A stretch of DNA of 64,000 nucleotides, taken from NCBI GenBank assembly GCA_040904825.1, contig JBBDSU010000020.1, positions 101,492-165,491 of the forward strand. The letters run 5' to 3'. Under the pieces are notes generated by a model. That model saw only the letters and a list, made by a program, of their open reading frames with translations, did not search any database and was not told the origin of the DNA. Position 1 is the stretch's first letter. Every line of letters starts with the position of its first letter. This stretch comes from JBBDSU01 sp040904825 (GTDB lineage Bacteria > Actinomycetota > Nitriliruptoria > Nitriliruptorales > Nitriliruptoraceae). A program made the translations under genes and the position numbers. Positions 33,766-42,430 of this stretch are shown one piece after another.

Positions 33766-34167
33766 TTGGCGACAATGCACCTCGAGGTCGTCTCGGCGAA
33801 GAGCCATGTGCTCAGCGCCGACGTGACAGAGATCTATGCACGTTCGGTCGAAGGCGAATTGGGGATTCTCCCGGGGCACCAGCCAGCACTTATCGGCCTC
33901 GACGTGGGTCCTGTCCGTGTTGTTGGGGCCGACGGCGACCGGTGGACCATCGCTGTGCACAGTGGAATGTTGTTCGTGGACAAGGATTCGCGTGCCGTCG
34001 TGCTCGCTGACATCGCTGAACTGTCTGACGAGATTGATGTCGAACGTGCGCGCATCCGTCGGCAACAGGCACTCGACACCCTGGCCAACGATCCTGACGA
34101 CGCGGCATCACAGATGTCACTTCGCAAGCAGGAACTTCGGTTGACACTCGCAGAGTCGACTGACTGA
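33766..34167 (+). CDS. atpC: ATP synthase subunit epsilon
   Basis: 133 residues: N-terminal beta-sandwich (MHLEVVSAKSHVLSADVTEIYARSVEGELGILPGHQPAL) and a C-terminal helical hairpin (SDEIDVERARIRRQQALDTL). TTG 33766 is chosen because AAAGGA stands six bases upstream; ATG 33775 would have it at 15. Closes the atp operon in the order Z-I-B-E-F-H-A-G-D-C. Confidence 0.93.
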   Translation: MATMHLEVVSAKSHVLSADVTEIYARSVEGELGILPGHQPALIGLDVGPVRVVGADGDRWTIAVHSGMLFVDKDSRAVVLADIAELSDEIDVERARIRRQQALDTLANDPDDAASQMSLRKQELRLTLAESTD

Positions 34168-34244
34168 CCTGCGCTCGGTCGATACGTCGTCTTGCACTTC
34201 GGTTGCTGTCCGATGGTTACGTCCGATTGACAGGTGCCTGCCGA

Positions 34245-34250
34245 TACGAT
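34245..34250 (+). promoter_or_regulatory. Putative -10 element for a leaderless murA transcript
   Basis: TACGAT ends seven bases before ATG 34258, and no ribosome site precedes that ATG. A TTGACA at 34227 is only 12 bases upstream of TACGAT, too close to be its -35 partner. Confidence 0.35.
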
Positions 34251-34257
34251 CTCACCG

Positions 34258-35544
34258 ATGCAGACTTCGCCCGCCACCGATGACCGATTGCTGGTTCGTG
34301 GTGGGCGCAGCCTGTGCGGCACCGTGCGACTGACCGGGGCCAAGAACTCGGCGCTGAAGTTGATGGCGGCTGCACTCTTGGCTGACAGTCCAGTGCACCT
34401 TTCCTCGGTCCCAGACATCTCCGATGTCGAGGTCATGAAACAGGTGTTAGAAGGCCTCGGCGTCACGGTCGATGTTGATCCTGTGGCAGCCACGGTGACG
34501 CTGCACGCCGCAGATCCTGGCTGGAGCGCCCCGGCCGCTGCCGCGACTCGGATCAGAGCATCGATCAGTTGCCTGGGGCCGTTGGTCGCCCGTGTGGGTC
34601 GCGCACGACTGGCACTGCCCGGTGGTGATCGGATCGGTGCCCGAACTATCGATCTCCATGTGCGCGGACTGGAAGCCATGGGCGCGTCCGTGCATGTGGA
34701 AGACGGCCATGTCGACGTGCAATGTCCCCGACTGACAGGCGCGCAGATCACACTTGAGTTCCCGTCTGTCGGTGCGACCGAAAACTTGCTGATGGCCGCG
34801 ACACTTGCCGATGGCGTCACCGTCATTGACAACGCCGCACGTGAGCCTGAGATCCGCGACCTGTGCAACATGCTGGTCAGCATGGGCGCAATAATCGATG
34901 GCATCGGTTCGGCGACACTGACGATCACCGGGGTTGAACGCCTCACCGGAACGACGTGGACCACCTGCCCCGATCGCATCGAAGCTGGAACCTACGCGAT
35001 GGCTGCCGCCGTGACTGGCGGCGACGTCCGCATCGAGACGGTACGGCCGAGCGATCTGACCCTGCCATTGTTGAAGCTGCGCGAGATCGGCGTCACGATC
35101 GAAGAAGGTGACGACTGGATCGCCGTCAAGGCAGGTGACTTGCGTCCGATCGATGTTGTCACGCTGCCGTATCCAGGGTTCCCCACAGACCTGCAACCGC
35201 AGCTGATGGTGCTGCTGACCCAGGCGTCCGGGGTCAGTCGCTGCACTGAAAACGTCTTCGAGTCGAGGTTTGCCTTCGTTGATGAACTCGCCAGGATGGG
35301 CGCCGACATTCGCATCGACGGCCATCATGCCTTCATCCATGGCCCCACCCGACTACAGGGCCATCGCATGACGAGTCTGGATGTCAGGGCAGGTGCTGCG
35401 GCCACTATGGCAGGGCTGGTTGCGGACGGAGAAACGGTCGTCACCGACGTCCACCACATTGATCGCGGGTACGCCAATTTCGTTCTGCGACTGCAACAAC
35501 TTGGTGCAGACATCGAGCGTGTGCCTGCAGCGGCAGACTCGTGA
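34258..35544 (+). CDS. murA: UDP-GlcNAc 1-carboxyvinyltransferase with Cys-to-Asp active site
   Basis: 428 residues, first committed step of peptidoglycan synthesis. Six-fold repeated EPSP-synthase-like fold with LTGAKNSALKLMAAALLAD, RASISCLGPLVARVG, PSVGATENLLMAATLADG and PYPGFPTDLQPQ. The catalytic-loop motif normally LPGGCxIGARP reads LPGGDRIGART, so the fosfomycin-target cysteine is Asp124. The same substitution is known in M. tuberculosis MurA and gives intrinsic fosfomycin resistance. ATG 34258 preferred; GTG 34234 adds eight residues. Confidence 0.95.
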   Translation: MQTSPATDDRLLVRGGRSLCGTVRLTGAKNSALKLMAAALLADSPVHLSSVPDISDVEVMKQVLEGLGVTVDVDPVAATVTLHAADPGWSAPAAAATRIRASISCLGPLVARVGRARLALPGGDRIGARTIDLHVRGLEAMGASVHVEDGHVDVQCPRLTGAQITLEFPSVGATENLLMAATLADGVTVIDNAAREPEIRDLCNMLVSMGAIIDGIGSATLTITGVERLTGTTWTTCPDRIEAGTYAMAAAVTGGDVRIETVRPSDLTLPLLKLREIGVTIEEGDDWIAVKAGDLRPIDVVTLPYPGFPTDLQPQLMVLLTQASGVSRCTENVFESRFAFVDELARMGADIRIDGHHAFIHGPTRLQGHRMTSLDVRAGAAATMAGLVADGETVVTDVHHIDRGYANFVLRLQQLGADIERVPAAADS

Positions 35545-37436
35545 ACCGTGTCAGGCGGTTTCGGCGCATGCCGGCAGAGGTGACTGCCATCGCTGTGGCC
35601 ACCTGGTTGCTGGCGTCGATGGTGTTCCTCCCGACCGGAGCCGTCGCCGAGACAGCGCCTGAGCACACCCTGGCTGTCGACGACCGCGGTGCCGAGGGTG
35701 ACACCGACGGCGAGGTGATTGACGAGTCTGGGGCCCCGGCAGGCGAGACAGCGGACTCCGACGACGCTGTGACGATGGACAACCTTGAGGCGTCAGTCGA
35801 ACACCCGTTCCCATCTCCTGAGCCGGAGCCGATCGTGGCGTCGGGGACGCTGGTCTTGACGATTGCCGACCCTGGGGTCTTGACCTTCGACGATGGGAGG
35901 CGTTTCTACGACCGGCTGGAACTGGTTCCGGATGCAGCATCGGTGTTGATGATCAATGACCTGACGATGGATGACTACATCGCCGGACTTGCAGAGATGC
36001 CAACCCGTTGGCCGATGGAGGCCCTCAAAGCACAGGCGGTCGCGGCCCGAACCTACGCCTGGCGAACTCTGCGCTCCGATCGCTACCCGGGCTACGACAT
36101 CTGTGCGACGGTCGCCTGCCAGGTTTTTCGCGGCGCCGGTGTCGTGCTCGATTCGTCGACAGGCGAGCGATGGCGCGAAGCGGTGCGCGCAACCAGCAAC
36201 GAAGTCCTGTTGGACGACCAGGGACAACCCATCTTGGCCCGCTACTTCTCGACCTCAGGCGGGCGGACCTACGCCAACGAGGACGTGTTTCCTTCATCCG
36301 GCTCGTTCCCCTACTTGCTCGCTATCGACGACCCATATGACGAGGCGTCGCCACTGCACACGTGGACCGCGCGATTCACCCGAGAACAATTCGACGAGAT
36401 TCTGGCTCGGGGCGCCACACTGTCGGCGGTCGTCCCCATCGCCAGCGTCGAAAGGATGGGTGAGATCACCGACCAGCAGGCGATGATTCGGGTGACCAGC
36501 ACTACTGGCGTGACCGCCCAGGTTGGGGCTGTCGCATTCCGGGATTTTGTTTCCCGCATGGCCGCTGAGATGTATCCCAACGAGTATCCGGGGCCTACTG
36601 ATGACGGAGAAGGCACCCTGCCGGCTGCCATGCCGTCGTCGCGCTTTTCCGTCGAGGTACGCGACGACGAGGTCGTGGTGAACGGCCGCGGTTGGGGACA
36701 CGGAGTGGGGATGGGGCAGTTCGGCGCGTTCGGACGCGCCGAAGACGGCGCAACGTATGAGGAGATCCTCGCGACTTATTACGGCGGACTCATGCCTCAA
36801 GACGCCGCCGACGTTCCTGAGCGCATCCGTGTCGGAATGACCCTGTCGATGCCTCGCCAGGTGATCGGCGATGGCGTGTTCTCGCTCGCCGTTGGAGACC
36901 TTGACGTGGCGGCAACTATGGGTACGTGGAGCATCGACCGTGTCGATGGGGCATGGAGTCTGATCCCTCCACGTGGGCATGATCAACCACTGGAAGGTTC
37001 CCCGACTCGACTTGTCGAGGGATACGGGACAGCCAGCGCGGCGACGGTGGAAGTCGCCGTGAACAAGCCAGTCGCCTTGACGATGGAGATACTCGACATT
37101 GGTCGCGATCTGGTGCTGGACCGCTACCTGGGCATCGTCGACCATGGAGTGCACGCGTTCACGTGGGAGTTTGACGATGCCAGCGGAAGCGCGGTGCCGC
37201 CAGGTGACTACTTGGTCATGGTGCGGGGCGTCGATCTTGAAGGTGCGCAGTTTGGCACCCCCGTGCCGGTCAACGTGCCAGAACCTCCGCCACCGCCAGC
37301 GCCCCCGGTGGCCGTCGAACCGGAAGATGACACCGAGTCCGGCTGGATGTTCCCATCAGTCCATCCCGCCGTGCTTGTTGGCCTCCTGGGATTCGTGCTC
37401 ATCCTGGCTGCTGTTGCCTATCGGGACCGGTCATGA
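35541..37436 (+). CDS. SpoIID/LytB-domain secreted or anchored cell-wall protein
   Basis: 631 residues. N-terminal signal segment (VTAIAVATWLLASMVFLPTGAVA), an acidic linker, then a full SpoIID domain (about 105-420): NDLTMDDYIAGLAEMPTRWPMEALKAQAVAARTY with the candidate catalytic Glu160, YFSTSGGRTYANED, and GRGWGHGVGMGQFGAFGRAEDG. A beta-rich domain (about 440-590) resembling FlgD-like repeats follows, then a Pro-rich stretch and a C-terminal membrane helix (HPAVLVGLLGFVLILAAVAYR). SpoIID proteins are lytic transglycosylases acting on denuded glycans. GTG start overlaps the murA stop (GTGA). Confidence 0.88.
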   Translation: MNRVRRFRRMPAEVTAIAVATWLLASMVFLPTGAVAETAPEHTLAVDDRGAEGDTDGEVIDESGAPAGETADSDDAVTMDNLEASVEHPFPSPEPEPIVASGTLVLTIADPGVLTFDDGRRFYDRLELVPDAASVLMINDLTMDDYIAGLAEMPTRWPMEALKAQAVAARTYAWRTLRSDRYPGYDICATVACQVFRGAGVVLDSSTGERWREAVRATSNEVLLDDQGQPILARYFSTSGGRTYANEDVFPSSGSFPYLLAIDDPYDEASPLHTWTARFTREQFDEILARGATLSAVVPIASVERMGEITDQQAMIRVTSTTGVTAQVGAVAFRDFVSRMAAEMYPNEYPGPTDDGEGTLPAAMPSSRFSVEVRDDEVVVNGRGWGHGVGMGQFGAFGRAEDGATYEEILATYYGGLMPQDAADVPERIRVGMTLSMPRQVIGDGVFSLAVGDLDVAATMGTWSIDRVDGAWSLIPPRGHDQPLEGSPTRLVEGYGTASAATVEVAVNKPVALTMEILDIGRDLVLDRYLGIVDHGVHAFTWEFDDASGSAVPPGDYLVMVRGVDLEGAQFGTPVPVNVPEPPPPPAPPVAVEPEDDTESGWMFPSVHPAVLVGLLGFVLILAAVAYRDRS

Positions 37437-38323
37437 ACAGCCAGCTGTCGTCACCTCCGCCGCCTCCTCCTGAGAGGCGTCGCGACATGCCGCCACCACA
37501 GCGCGCGGGCGGCGGCAGCGCTCGTAGTGCTCGTCGCGCCGGTCATGTGCCTTTCACTGTGTTCGACGCGGGCATGGCCCTGTTGCTCTTCTTCGTCGGT
37601 CAGCTCATCGTCGGAGTTGGCGCCGGTATCGCCTTGGCCGTCGGAGCCGTCACGCGGTCCGGCAGCATCGATGCCGTCGGAGCATTTTCATCCGAGACGC
37701 TGCTGGCCGTAGCCATCGTTTCGGCGTTGGTCGGCACCGCGATGGCGATCGGATGGCTGGCGGTGCGCCAGCGCCTGGACCGGCGATTGTTTGGACGGGG
37801 ACGCCACGGCGCGCTCAAGATCGTCATCGGAGTGGCGGCCGGATTTGTTGCCACCGTTGCGACCTACACGGTCAATGCGATGCTGGTGCTGGTCTTTCGA
37901 CCTGAAGCGCCTGTAGTCCAGCAGGTGTTGCAGGATGCCCTTGGCGGCGGCCGTTCGTTGGTGCTCGCAGCCATCGTGATCGTGCTGCTTGCGCCTGTGA
38001 CCGAGGAAATCGTGTTTCGTGGCATCCTGTTCCAGAGCCTCGACCGGCGGTTGGGCTTCTGGTTCGCTGCGACGGTGTCGTCGGTGGTGTTTTGCGCAAT
38101 CCACGTTGAAGTGATCATGAGCCAGCCGCTGGCGTTGGTGGGCATGTTCGTGCTGTCGATGATCTTGGCAGCGTCATTCCATCTCAGCGGATCGCTCATC
38201 GTGCCGATCATGGTGCATGCCGTCTTCAACGCGACCTCACTGGGATTGGCGCTCGCGTTCGACCGGTTTGAGGACATGTTGGAGATGTGGGACATGCTGG
38301 CGCATCTCGTCGTGCGACTGTAA
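37433..38323 (+). CDS. CPBP-family intramembrane metalloprotease
   Basis: 296 residues, about eight membrane helices after a Pro/Arg-rich cytoplasmic N-terminus. Catalytic motifs of the CPBP (Rce1-like) family: EExxxR as TEEIVFRG (Glu191, Glu192), CAIHVEV, and HAVFN near the end. Substrate unknown; bacterial relatives process membrane or signal proteins. ATG overlaps the stop of the SpoIID gene (ATGA), so murA, spoIID and this protease form one unit. Confidence 0.88.
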   Translation: MNSQLSSPPPPPPERRRDMPPPQRAGGGSARSARRAGHVPFTVFDAGMALLLFFVGQLIVGVGAGIALAVGAVTRSGSIDAVGAFSSETLLAVAIVSALVGTAMAIGWLAVRQRLDRRLFGRGRHGALKIVIGVAAGFVATVATYTVNAMLVLVFRPEAPVVQQVLQDALGGGRSLVLAAIVIVLLAPVTEEIVFRGILFQSLDRRLGFWFAATVSSVVFCAIHVEVIMSQPLALVGMFVLSMILAASFHLSGSLIVPIMVHAVFNATSLGLALAFDRFEDMLEMWDMLAHLVVRL

Positions 38324-38453
38324 GTCTCGTCAACCCGGGTATCGGCCTCGTTGTCGCACCTGTCGGCCTGGACGCCCCCGGTATCGGATAACTCAGAGGT
38401 CACGGCTGGCGGCGAGATCTTCCGGCTCCTGGATGGTTGAGCCGTCAGGCCGA

Positions 38454-39587
38454 TCAACGGTCCCGGTGGATCGCTCCGTCCGTGGCGCGAAGTGGACGGC
38501 CGCTTCCTCCCCACCGTTCGGCAATGATCTCGGCAGCGATCGACACCGCGGTCTCCTGGGGAGTGCGAGCACCGATGTCGAGGCCGATCGGGGAACGCAG
38601 ACGCGACAACTCCTTGTCGTCGAGACCTGCTTCGCGCAGGCGCGCGAGGCGGTCTTCATGCGTGCGACGTGATCCCATCGCACCTACATAGGCAGCCGGC
38701 GAGCGCAATGCGACTTCGAGGACTGGGACATCGAACTTTGGATCGTGGGTCAACACGCACACGACCGTGCGTTCATCGATGGGCGCTGACGACAAGAAGC
38801 GGTGGGGCCAATCGACGACGACGTCATCTGCATCGGGAAAGCGTTCGCGCGTCGCAAAAACCTCACGTGCATCACAGACTGTGACGCGATAGCCGAGATG
38901 TCCGCCGACGCGGCACAGGGCGGCGGCGAAGTCGATCGCGCCGAACACGTACATCGCGGCGGGAGCGACGAACGACCCCATAAAGACCGCGACGTCATCT
39001 GCTCGCCGCTGACCGGAAGGGCCGTAGTGGCGAATGCCCGAGAGTCCTTGTTGAAGCATCCCTCGCGCGTCTGCAATGGCCGCATGGTCCAGACCCGCGT
39101 CGCCCAGGCTGCCAGCGGCACTGTCGGCCCACACGGCAAGGCGACAGACCTGGTCCACGGCATCACCGGATTGCCCGTGCGCCAGGTCTGGCGCTTGTGA
39201 GGGCAACTTCGTCACGAGCGCGACGGCACGTTCTTCCTCGGTCGCAGCGATGATCGCGGCGATGGCGGCGTCGTTGGCTTCAATTGGCGCGACGACGACG
39301 TCGAGTTCTCCGCCGCACATCAGACCGACCGACCATGCGGTGTCATCGGTGATGCCGTAGTCGACCATGCGCGGGATGCTGTCGGAGATCACGTCCATGG
39401 CAATGCGGTGGACGTCGCCTTCGACGCACCCTCCTGAGATGTTGCCGACCACCGCGCCTTCGTCGTTGATGGCCATCACAGCGCCAGCCGGCAGGGGCGT
39501 GCTCTGTCGCGTTGCAACGACCGTCGCCAGCGCGACACGGTGACCGTCTGACCACCACTGCCTGATCGTCGGCAAGATCTCAAGCAC
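38454..39587 (-). CDS. xdhC: XdhC/CoxI-family molybdenum-cofactor maturation factor
   Basis: 377 residues. XdhC_CoxI N-terminal domain (ALATVVATRQSTPLPAGAVMAI, GNISGGCVEGDVH, GLMCGGELDVVV) and C-terminal Rossmann domain (MYVFGAIDFAAALCRVGGHLGYRVTVCDAR, SPAAYVGAMGSRRTHEDRLARLREAG, IGLDIGARTPQETAVSIAAEI). The family inserts sulfurated Mo-cofactor into xanthine- or CO-dehydrogenase-type enzymes. No molybdenum hydroxylase is in this window. GTG 39587 has AAAGG about eight bases upstream. Confidence 0.88.
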   Translation of the reverse strand: MLEILPTIRQWWSDGHRVALATVVATRQSTPLPAGAVMAINDEGAVVGNISGGCVEGDVHRIAMDVISDSIPRMVDYGITDDTAWSVGLMCGGELDVVVAPIEANDAAIAAIIAATEEERAVALVTKLPSQAPDLAHGQSGDAVDQVCRLAVWADSAAGSLGDAGLDHAAIADARGMLQQGLSGIRHYGPSGQRRADDVAVFMGSFVAPAAMYVFGAIDFAAALCRVGGHLGYRVTVCDAREVFATRERFPDADDVVVDWPHRFLSSAPIDERTVVCVLTHDPKFDVPVLEVALRSPAAYVGAMGSRRTHEDRLARLREAGLDDKELSRLRSPIGLDIGARTPQETAVSIAAEIIAERWGGSGRPLRATDGAIHRDR

Positions 39588-39731
39588 CCCGCAACCTTTC
39601 GTCTATCGACGCCCGCATGCCAACAGTGTGCCGTGGCCACGGACCGAGATGCGCCACGATCAGCCGCTTCGCTAAGGTTGTCGATGATCGAGGAATCGTG
39701 TTGGGGGCCTGCCAACACCCAGGAGGCGACT

Positions 39732-40895
39732 GTGGACAACGATCGGGACGTCGTCGTCGTGGCTACCGGAATGGTCCCATTCGCCAAACAGATCGACGGC
39801 AGCGTTGATCAGATCGCCGCGCGGGCTATTCGGACGTTGCTGGCGAAAAGCGGCATGGACGCCCGACTCATTGACGAGACATATGTCGGCACGGCCAAGG
39901 GTGGAAGCCTCATCGGTCAGCGGGCGTTGCGGTTTGCTGGACTTGGCCATGGCATGCCGGTGTACAACGTCGAAAATGCCTGCGCCAGTAGCGCCGTCGC
40001 GTTCAATCTGGCATTCCGGTCGCTGTCTGCGGGCAACGCCGAATGCGCACTCGTCGTCGGGGTTGACCAGCTGTCGAGTCTTGGCAAGGGCGCCCTGCCA
40101 GTCCAAGAGACCGAATGGGATGGCGCGTCGGGTGTGACCAACCCGGTTGTCTACGCCATGCGTGCGCAGCGTTATCTGCATGAGACCAACGCGCAGATCG
40201 AAGATCTTGCCGCGGTATCTGTCAAGTCGCGAGCGTTTGCCAGCCAAAATCCCATCGCTCAGATGCGGGCCACCACGACCATCGAGGAAGTGCTCGGTTC
40301 GCGCCCGATTGCCGACCCACTGACCATGTTCCAGTGTTCACCCAAGAGTGACGGTGCGGCGGCGCTGGTCATCATGACTCGCCAACGCGCAGCTGCGGCG
40401 GGCCTGGGCGGCCCGATTGTGCGCGCCTCCCAAGTGCGTTCGGGCAAATTCAGCATGGCTTCACGTGACATCACTCGTCCTGATATCACCATGCGAGCCG
40501 CGGAGGCTGCGTTTGAACAGGCTGGTATCGGCCCCGACGATCTCGATGTCGTGGAACTCCATGACGCCTTCACGATTGCCGAGCTGATCTATACAGAAGA
40601 GCTTGGCCTGTGCGACGACGGTGAAGGCCCTGAGTTCCTCCGGTCAGGCGCCAGCGCATCTTTGGCTTCCGGGGGGAAGGCCGTGGTGAATCCCAGTGGT
40701 GGACTGCTCAGTCGAGGGCATCCGATTGGAGCGACCGGAGCTGCACAGATTGTTGAGCTCGTCGAACAACTAACCACCAGGTCGGGACCGCGCCAGCGTG
40801 AAGATGCTCGCGTTGGTCTGGCGCACGTCACCGGTGGCGGCGCTTCTGGTTTCGACAACGGAGCGTGCTGTGTGACCATCGTGACCGCCGACTGA
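39732..40895 (+). CDS. Thiolase of the SCP-x/lipid-transfer type (BbsB-like)
   Basis: 387 residues. Nucleophilic Cys84 in NVENACASSAVAF, HDAFTIAELIY in place of the biosynthetic NEAF motif, and GHPIGATGAAQI; the last catalytic cysteine of classical thiolases is not obvious (TGGGASGFDNGACCV). This SCP2-like class works as thiolase or retro-aldolase together with a DUF35 partner, and one is encoded at 42431. GTG 39732 is preceded by AGGAGG at six bases. First gene of a four-gene module. Confidence 0.87.
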   Translation: MDNDRDVVVVATGMVPFAKQIDGSVDQIAARAIRTLLAKSGMDARLIDETYVGTAKGGSLIGQRALRFAGLGHGMPVYNVENACASSAVAFNLAFRSLSAGNAECALVVGVDQLSSLGKGALPVQETEWDGASGVTNPVVYAMRAQRYLHETNAQIEDLAAVSVKSRAFASQNPIAQMRATTTIEEVLGSRPIADPLTMFQCSPKSDGAAALVIMTRQRAAAAGLGGPIVRASQVRSGKFSMASRDITRPDITMRAAEAAFEQAGIGPDDLDVVELHDAFTIAELIYTEELGLCDDGEGPEFLRSGASASLASGGKAVVNPSGGLLSRGHPIGATGAAQIVELVEQLTTRSGPRQREDARVGLAHVTGGGASGFDNGACCVTIVTAD

Positions 40896-40963
40896 TCGAA
40901 ACCGAGCCAGGTTGCGGATCCTGCCCGCGGACTTGAGCGTGACAAGCCAATGAGGTGAATTGC

Positions 40964-41533
40964 ATGGTGCAACGACTGATGGTGTGGCCGAAGCGACTTC
41001 CAGCCAGCCTTGAGGGTCTGTCCGAACAGGTTGCGGCCCAACTCGCTGTTGATGACGTCGTGACCCTCGACGACCTTTCATCACTCGCATCGCAGCGTTC
41101 GTCAGGACACGACGCGCTGGTAGTTGTCATTGATGCTGCAGTCGCTGCCGGCCACGCGGCTGCCGACGTTGTGGCGTCGGTGACTGCGCTGCGCGATCAC
41201 GAACATCTCGATGTTGTCGCTGTTGTCGGTGACGGATATCTCGGTACCGATCACGCTGATGTCGGTGCATCGGTGGCAGGAGCCGCTGCGGTGGCAACCA
41301 TGCGGTCCATGGCGACCCGGCGCGATGCCAGTGGCCGCGCCAACGTCGTTGCGATCCCTGATGGGCTGTTCGATCGCGACGGAGTCCACCGTGGCCCTCT
41401 CAAGCAGGCCGTCGAAGCCATCGACGTCGTCAACGCCGTTGCGTTCTTTCTCAGCGAAGAAGGCGGGTATCTCAACGGGCAGGTCCTGTTCGTCGACAGT
41501 GGCCGGCAGGTCTTTTCGTCGATGTCCGCTTGA
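40964..41533 (+). CDS. Degenerate short-chain dehydrogenase-like subunit (BbsC-like)
   Basis: 189 residues. The C-terminal third is plainly SDR (DVVNAVAFFLSEEGGYLNGQVLFVDSG, preceded by RANVVAIPDG in place of RVNAIAPG). The N-terminal TGxxxGxG nucleotide motif is absent, and the usual YxxxK helix reads ASVAGAAAVATMRSM, without Tyr or Lys. It therefore cannot be an active dehydrogenase. It directly precedes an intact SDR, as does BbsC in the BbsCD heterotetramer, where one subunit is catalytically inactive. ATG 40964 has GAGG eight bases upstream. Confidence 0.72.
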   Translation: MVQRLMVWPKRLPASLEGLSEQVAAQLAVDDVVTLDDLSSLASQRSSGHDALVVVIDAAVAAGHAAADVVASVTALRDHEHLDVVAVVGDGYLGTDHADVGASVAGAAAVATMRSMATRRDASGRANVVAIPDGLFDRDGVHRGPLKQAVEAIDVVNAVAFFLSEEGGYLNGQVLFVDSGRQVFSSMSA

Positions 41534-41571
41534 CGATCACGCTTGATCACAGATTTGGGAGTCGCGTTGCT

Positions 41572-42327
41572 ATGAACATCGCACTGGTCACTGGTGGAGG
41601 ACAGGGGATCGGCGCCGCTATCAGTCGCCAGCTGGGAGCGGATGGCCATCATGTCGTCGTCAACGATCTTGATCTGGATCGTGCTGCGACGATTGTCGCT
41701 GAGATCCAAGCCGCTGGGGGCAGCGGCACACCGGTGGTTGCCGACGTCAGCGATTCAGCGGCGATCGACGCGATGTTTGACCGCGTCGAAGATGAAGTCG
41801 GCATGGTCACCACCTTGGTCAACAATGCCGGGATCGGCGGCAACGCCGCCATCCGTGACATCACCGACGAAACCTGGGATCGTGTCCTGTCGATCGACCT
41901 GTCGAGCGTGTTCTACTGCTCGCGGCGTGCGTTGGCGAAGATGCGGGATGCTCGTGTCGGGTCGATCGTCAACATTGCGTCGCGTGCGTGGCTGGGGTGG
42001 TGGGGCCAGAGCTCCTATGCGACCGCCAAAGCGGGCGTGGTGGGCATGAGTCGCGCACTTGCCGTCGAGATGTCGTCGCGAGGAGTGCGTGTCAATGTGA
42101 TCGCTCCGGGACTGATCGACACCCCGATGCTGCGCAATCGCAGCGAAGAGGCGCTCGAGCGGTTGCTCACGAGCGTGCCGATGGGACGTCTCGGCAGCAC
42201 TGCCGACATCGCCCACGCCGCGAGTTTTCTCGCGTCGGATCGCGCACGTGCCATCACCGGCCAGGTTCTGTATGTCTGTGGCGGCAAGAGCGTGTACGCC
42301 TATCCCGACTGGCCCGACAGCAAGTGA
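41572..42327 (+). CDS. Short-chain dehydrogenase/reductase (BbsD/FabG-like)
   Basis: 251 residues, classical SDR. NAD(P) motif TGGGQGIG (7-14), NNAGIGGN, catalytic Ser137, Tyr149 and Lys153 (SYATAKAG), RVNVIAPGLIDTPM, and a C-terminal GQVLYVCGGKSV. Most likely oxidises a 3-hydroxyacyl-CoA. ATG 41572 gives the family start MNIALVTGG with GGAG ten bases upstream; a TTG at 41530 overlapping the previous stop is an alternative. Probably forms a complex with the degenerate SDR encoded before it (inference). Confidence 0.88.
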   Translation: MNIALVTGGGQGIGAAISRQLGADGHHVVVNDLDLDRAATIVAEIQAAGGSGTPVVADVSDSAAIDAMFDRVEDEVGMVTTLVNNAGIGGNAAIRDITDETWDRVLSIDLSSVFYCSRRALAKMRDARVGSIVNIASRAWLGWWGQSSYATAKAGVVGMSRALAVEMSSRGVRVNVIAPGLIDTPMLRNRSEEALERLLTSVPMGRLGSTADIAHAASFLASDRARAITGQVLYVCGGKSVYAYPDWPDSK

Positions 42328-42430
42328 TCGGCCGATGCCTCGTGATGACCGGTGCCCGATCTTGGCGGATCGTCGCGTCGGACACGGGTGTTGATCGTGT
42401 CCGACAGTGGTCGACCCAAGGAGTCCGATC

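Noticed and set aside
34227..34250. TTGACA and TACGAT as a classical murA promoter
   Set aside because: Only 12 bases separate them; a working sigma-70-type promoter needs about 16-18. Only the -10 was kept, as a leaderless element.
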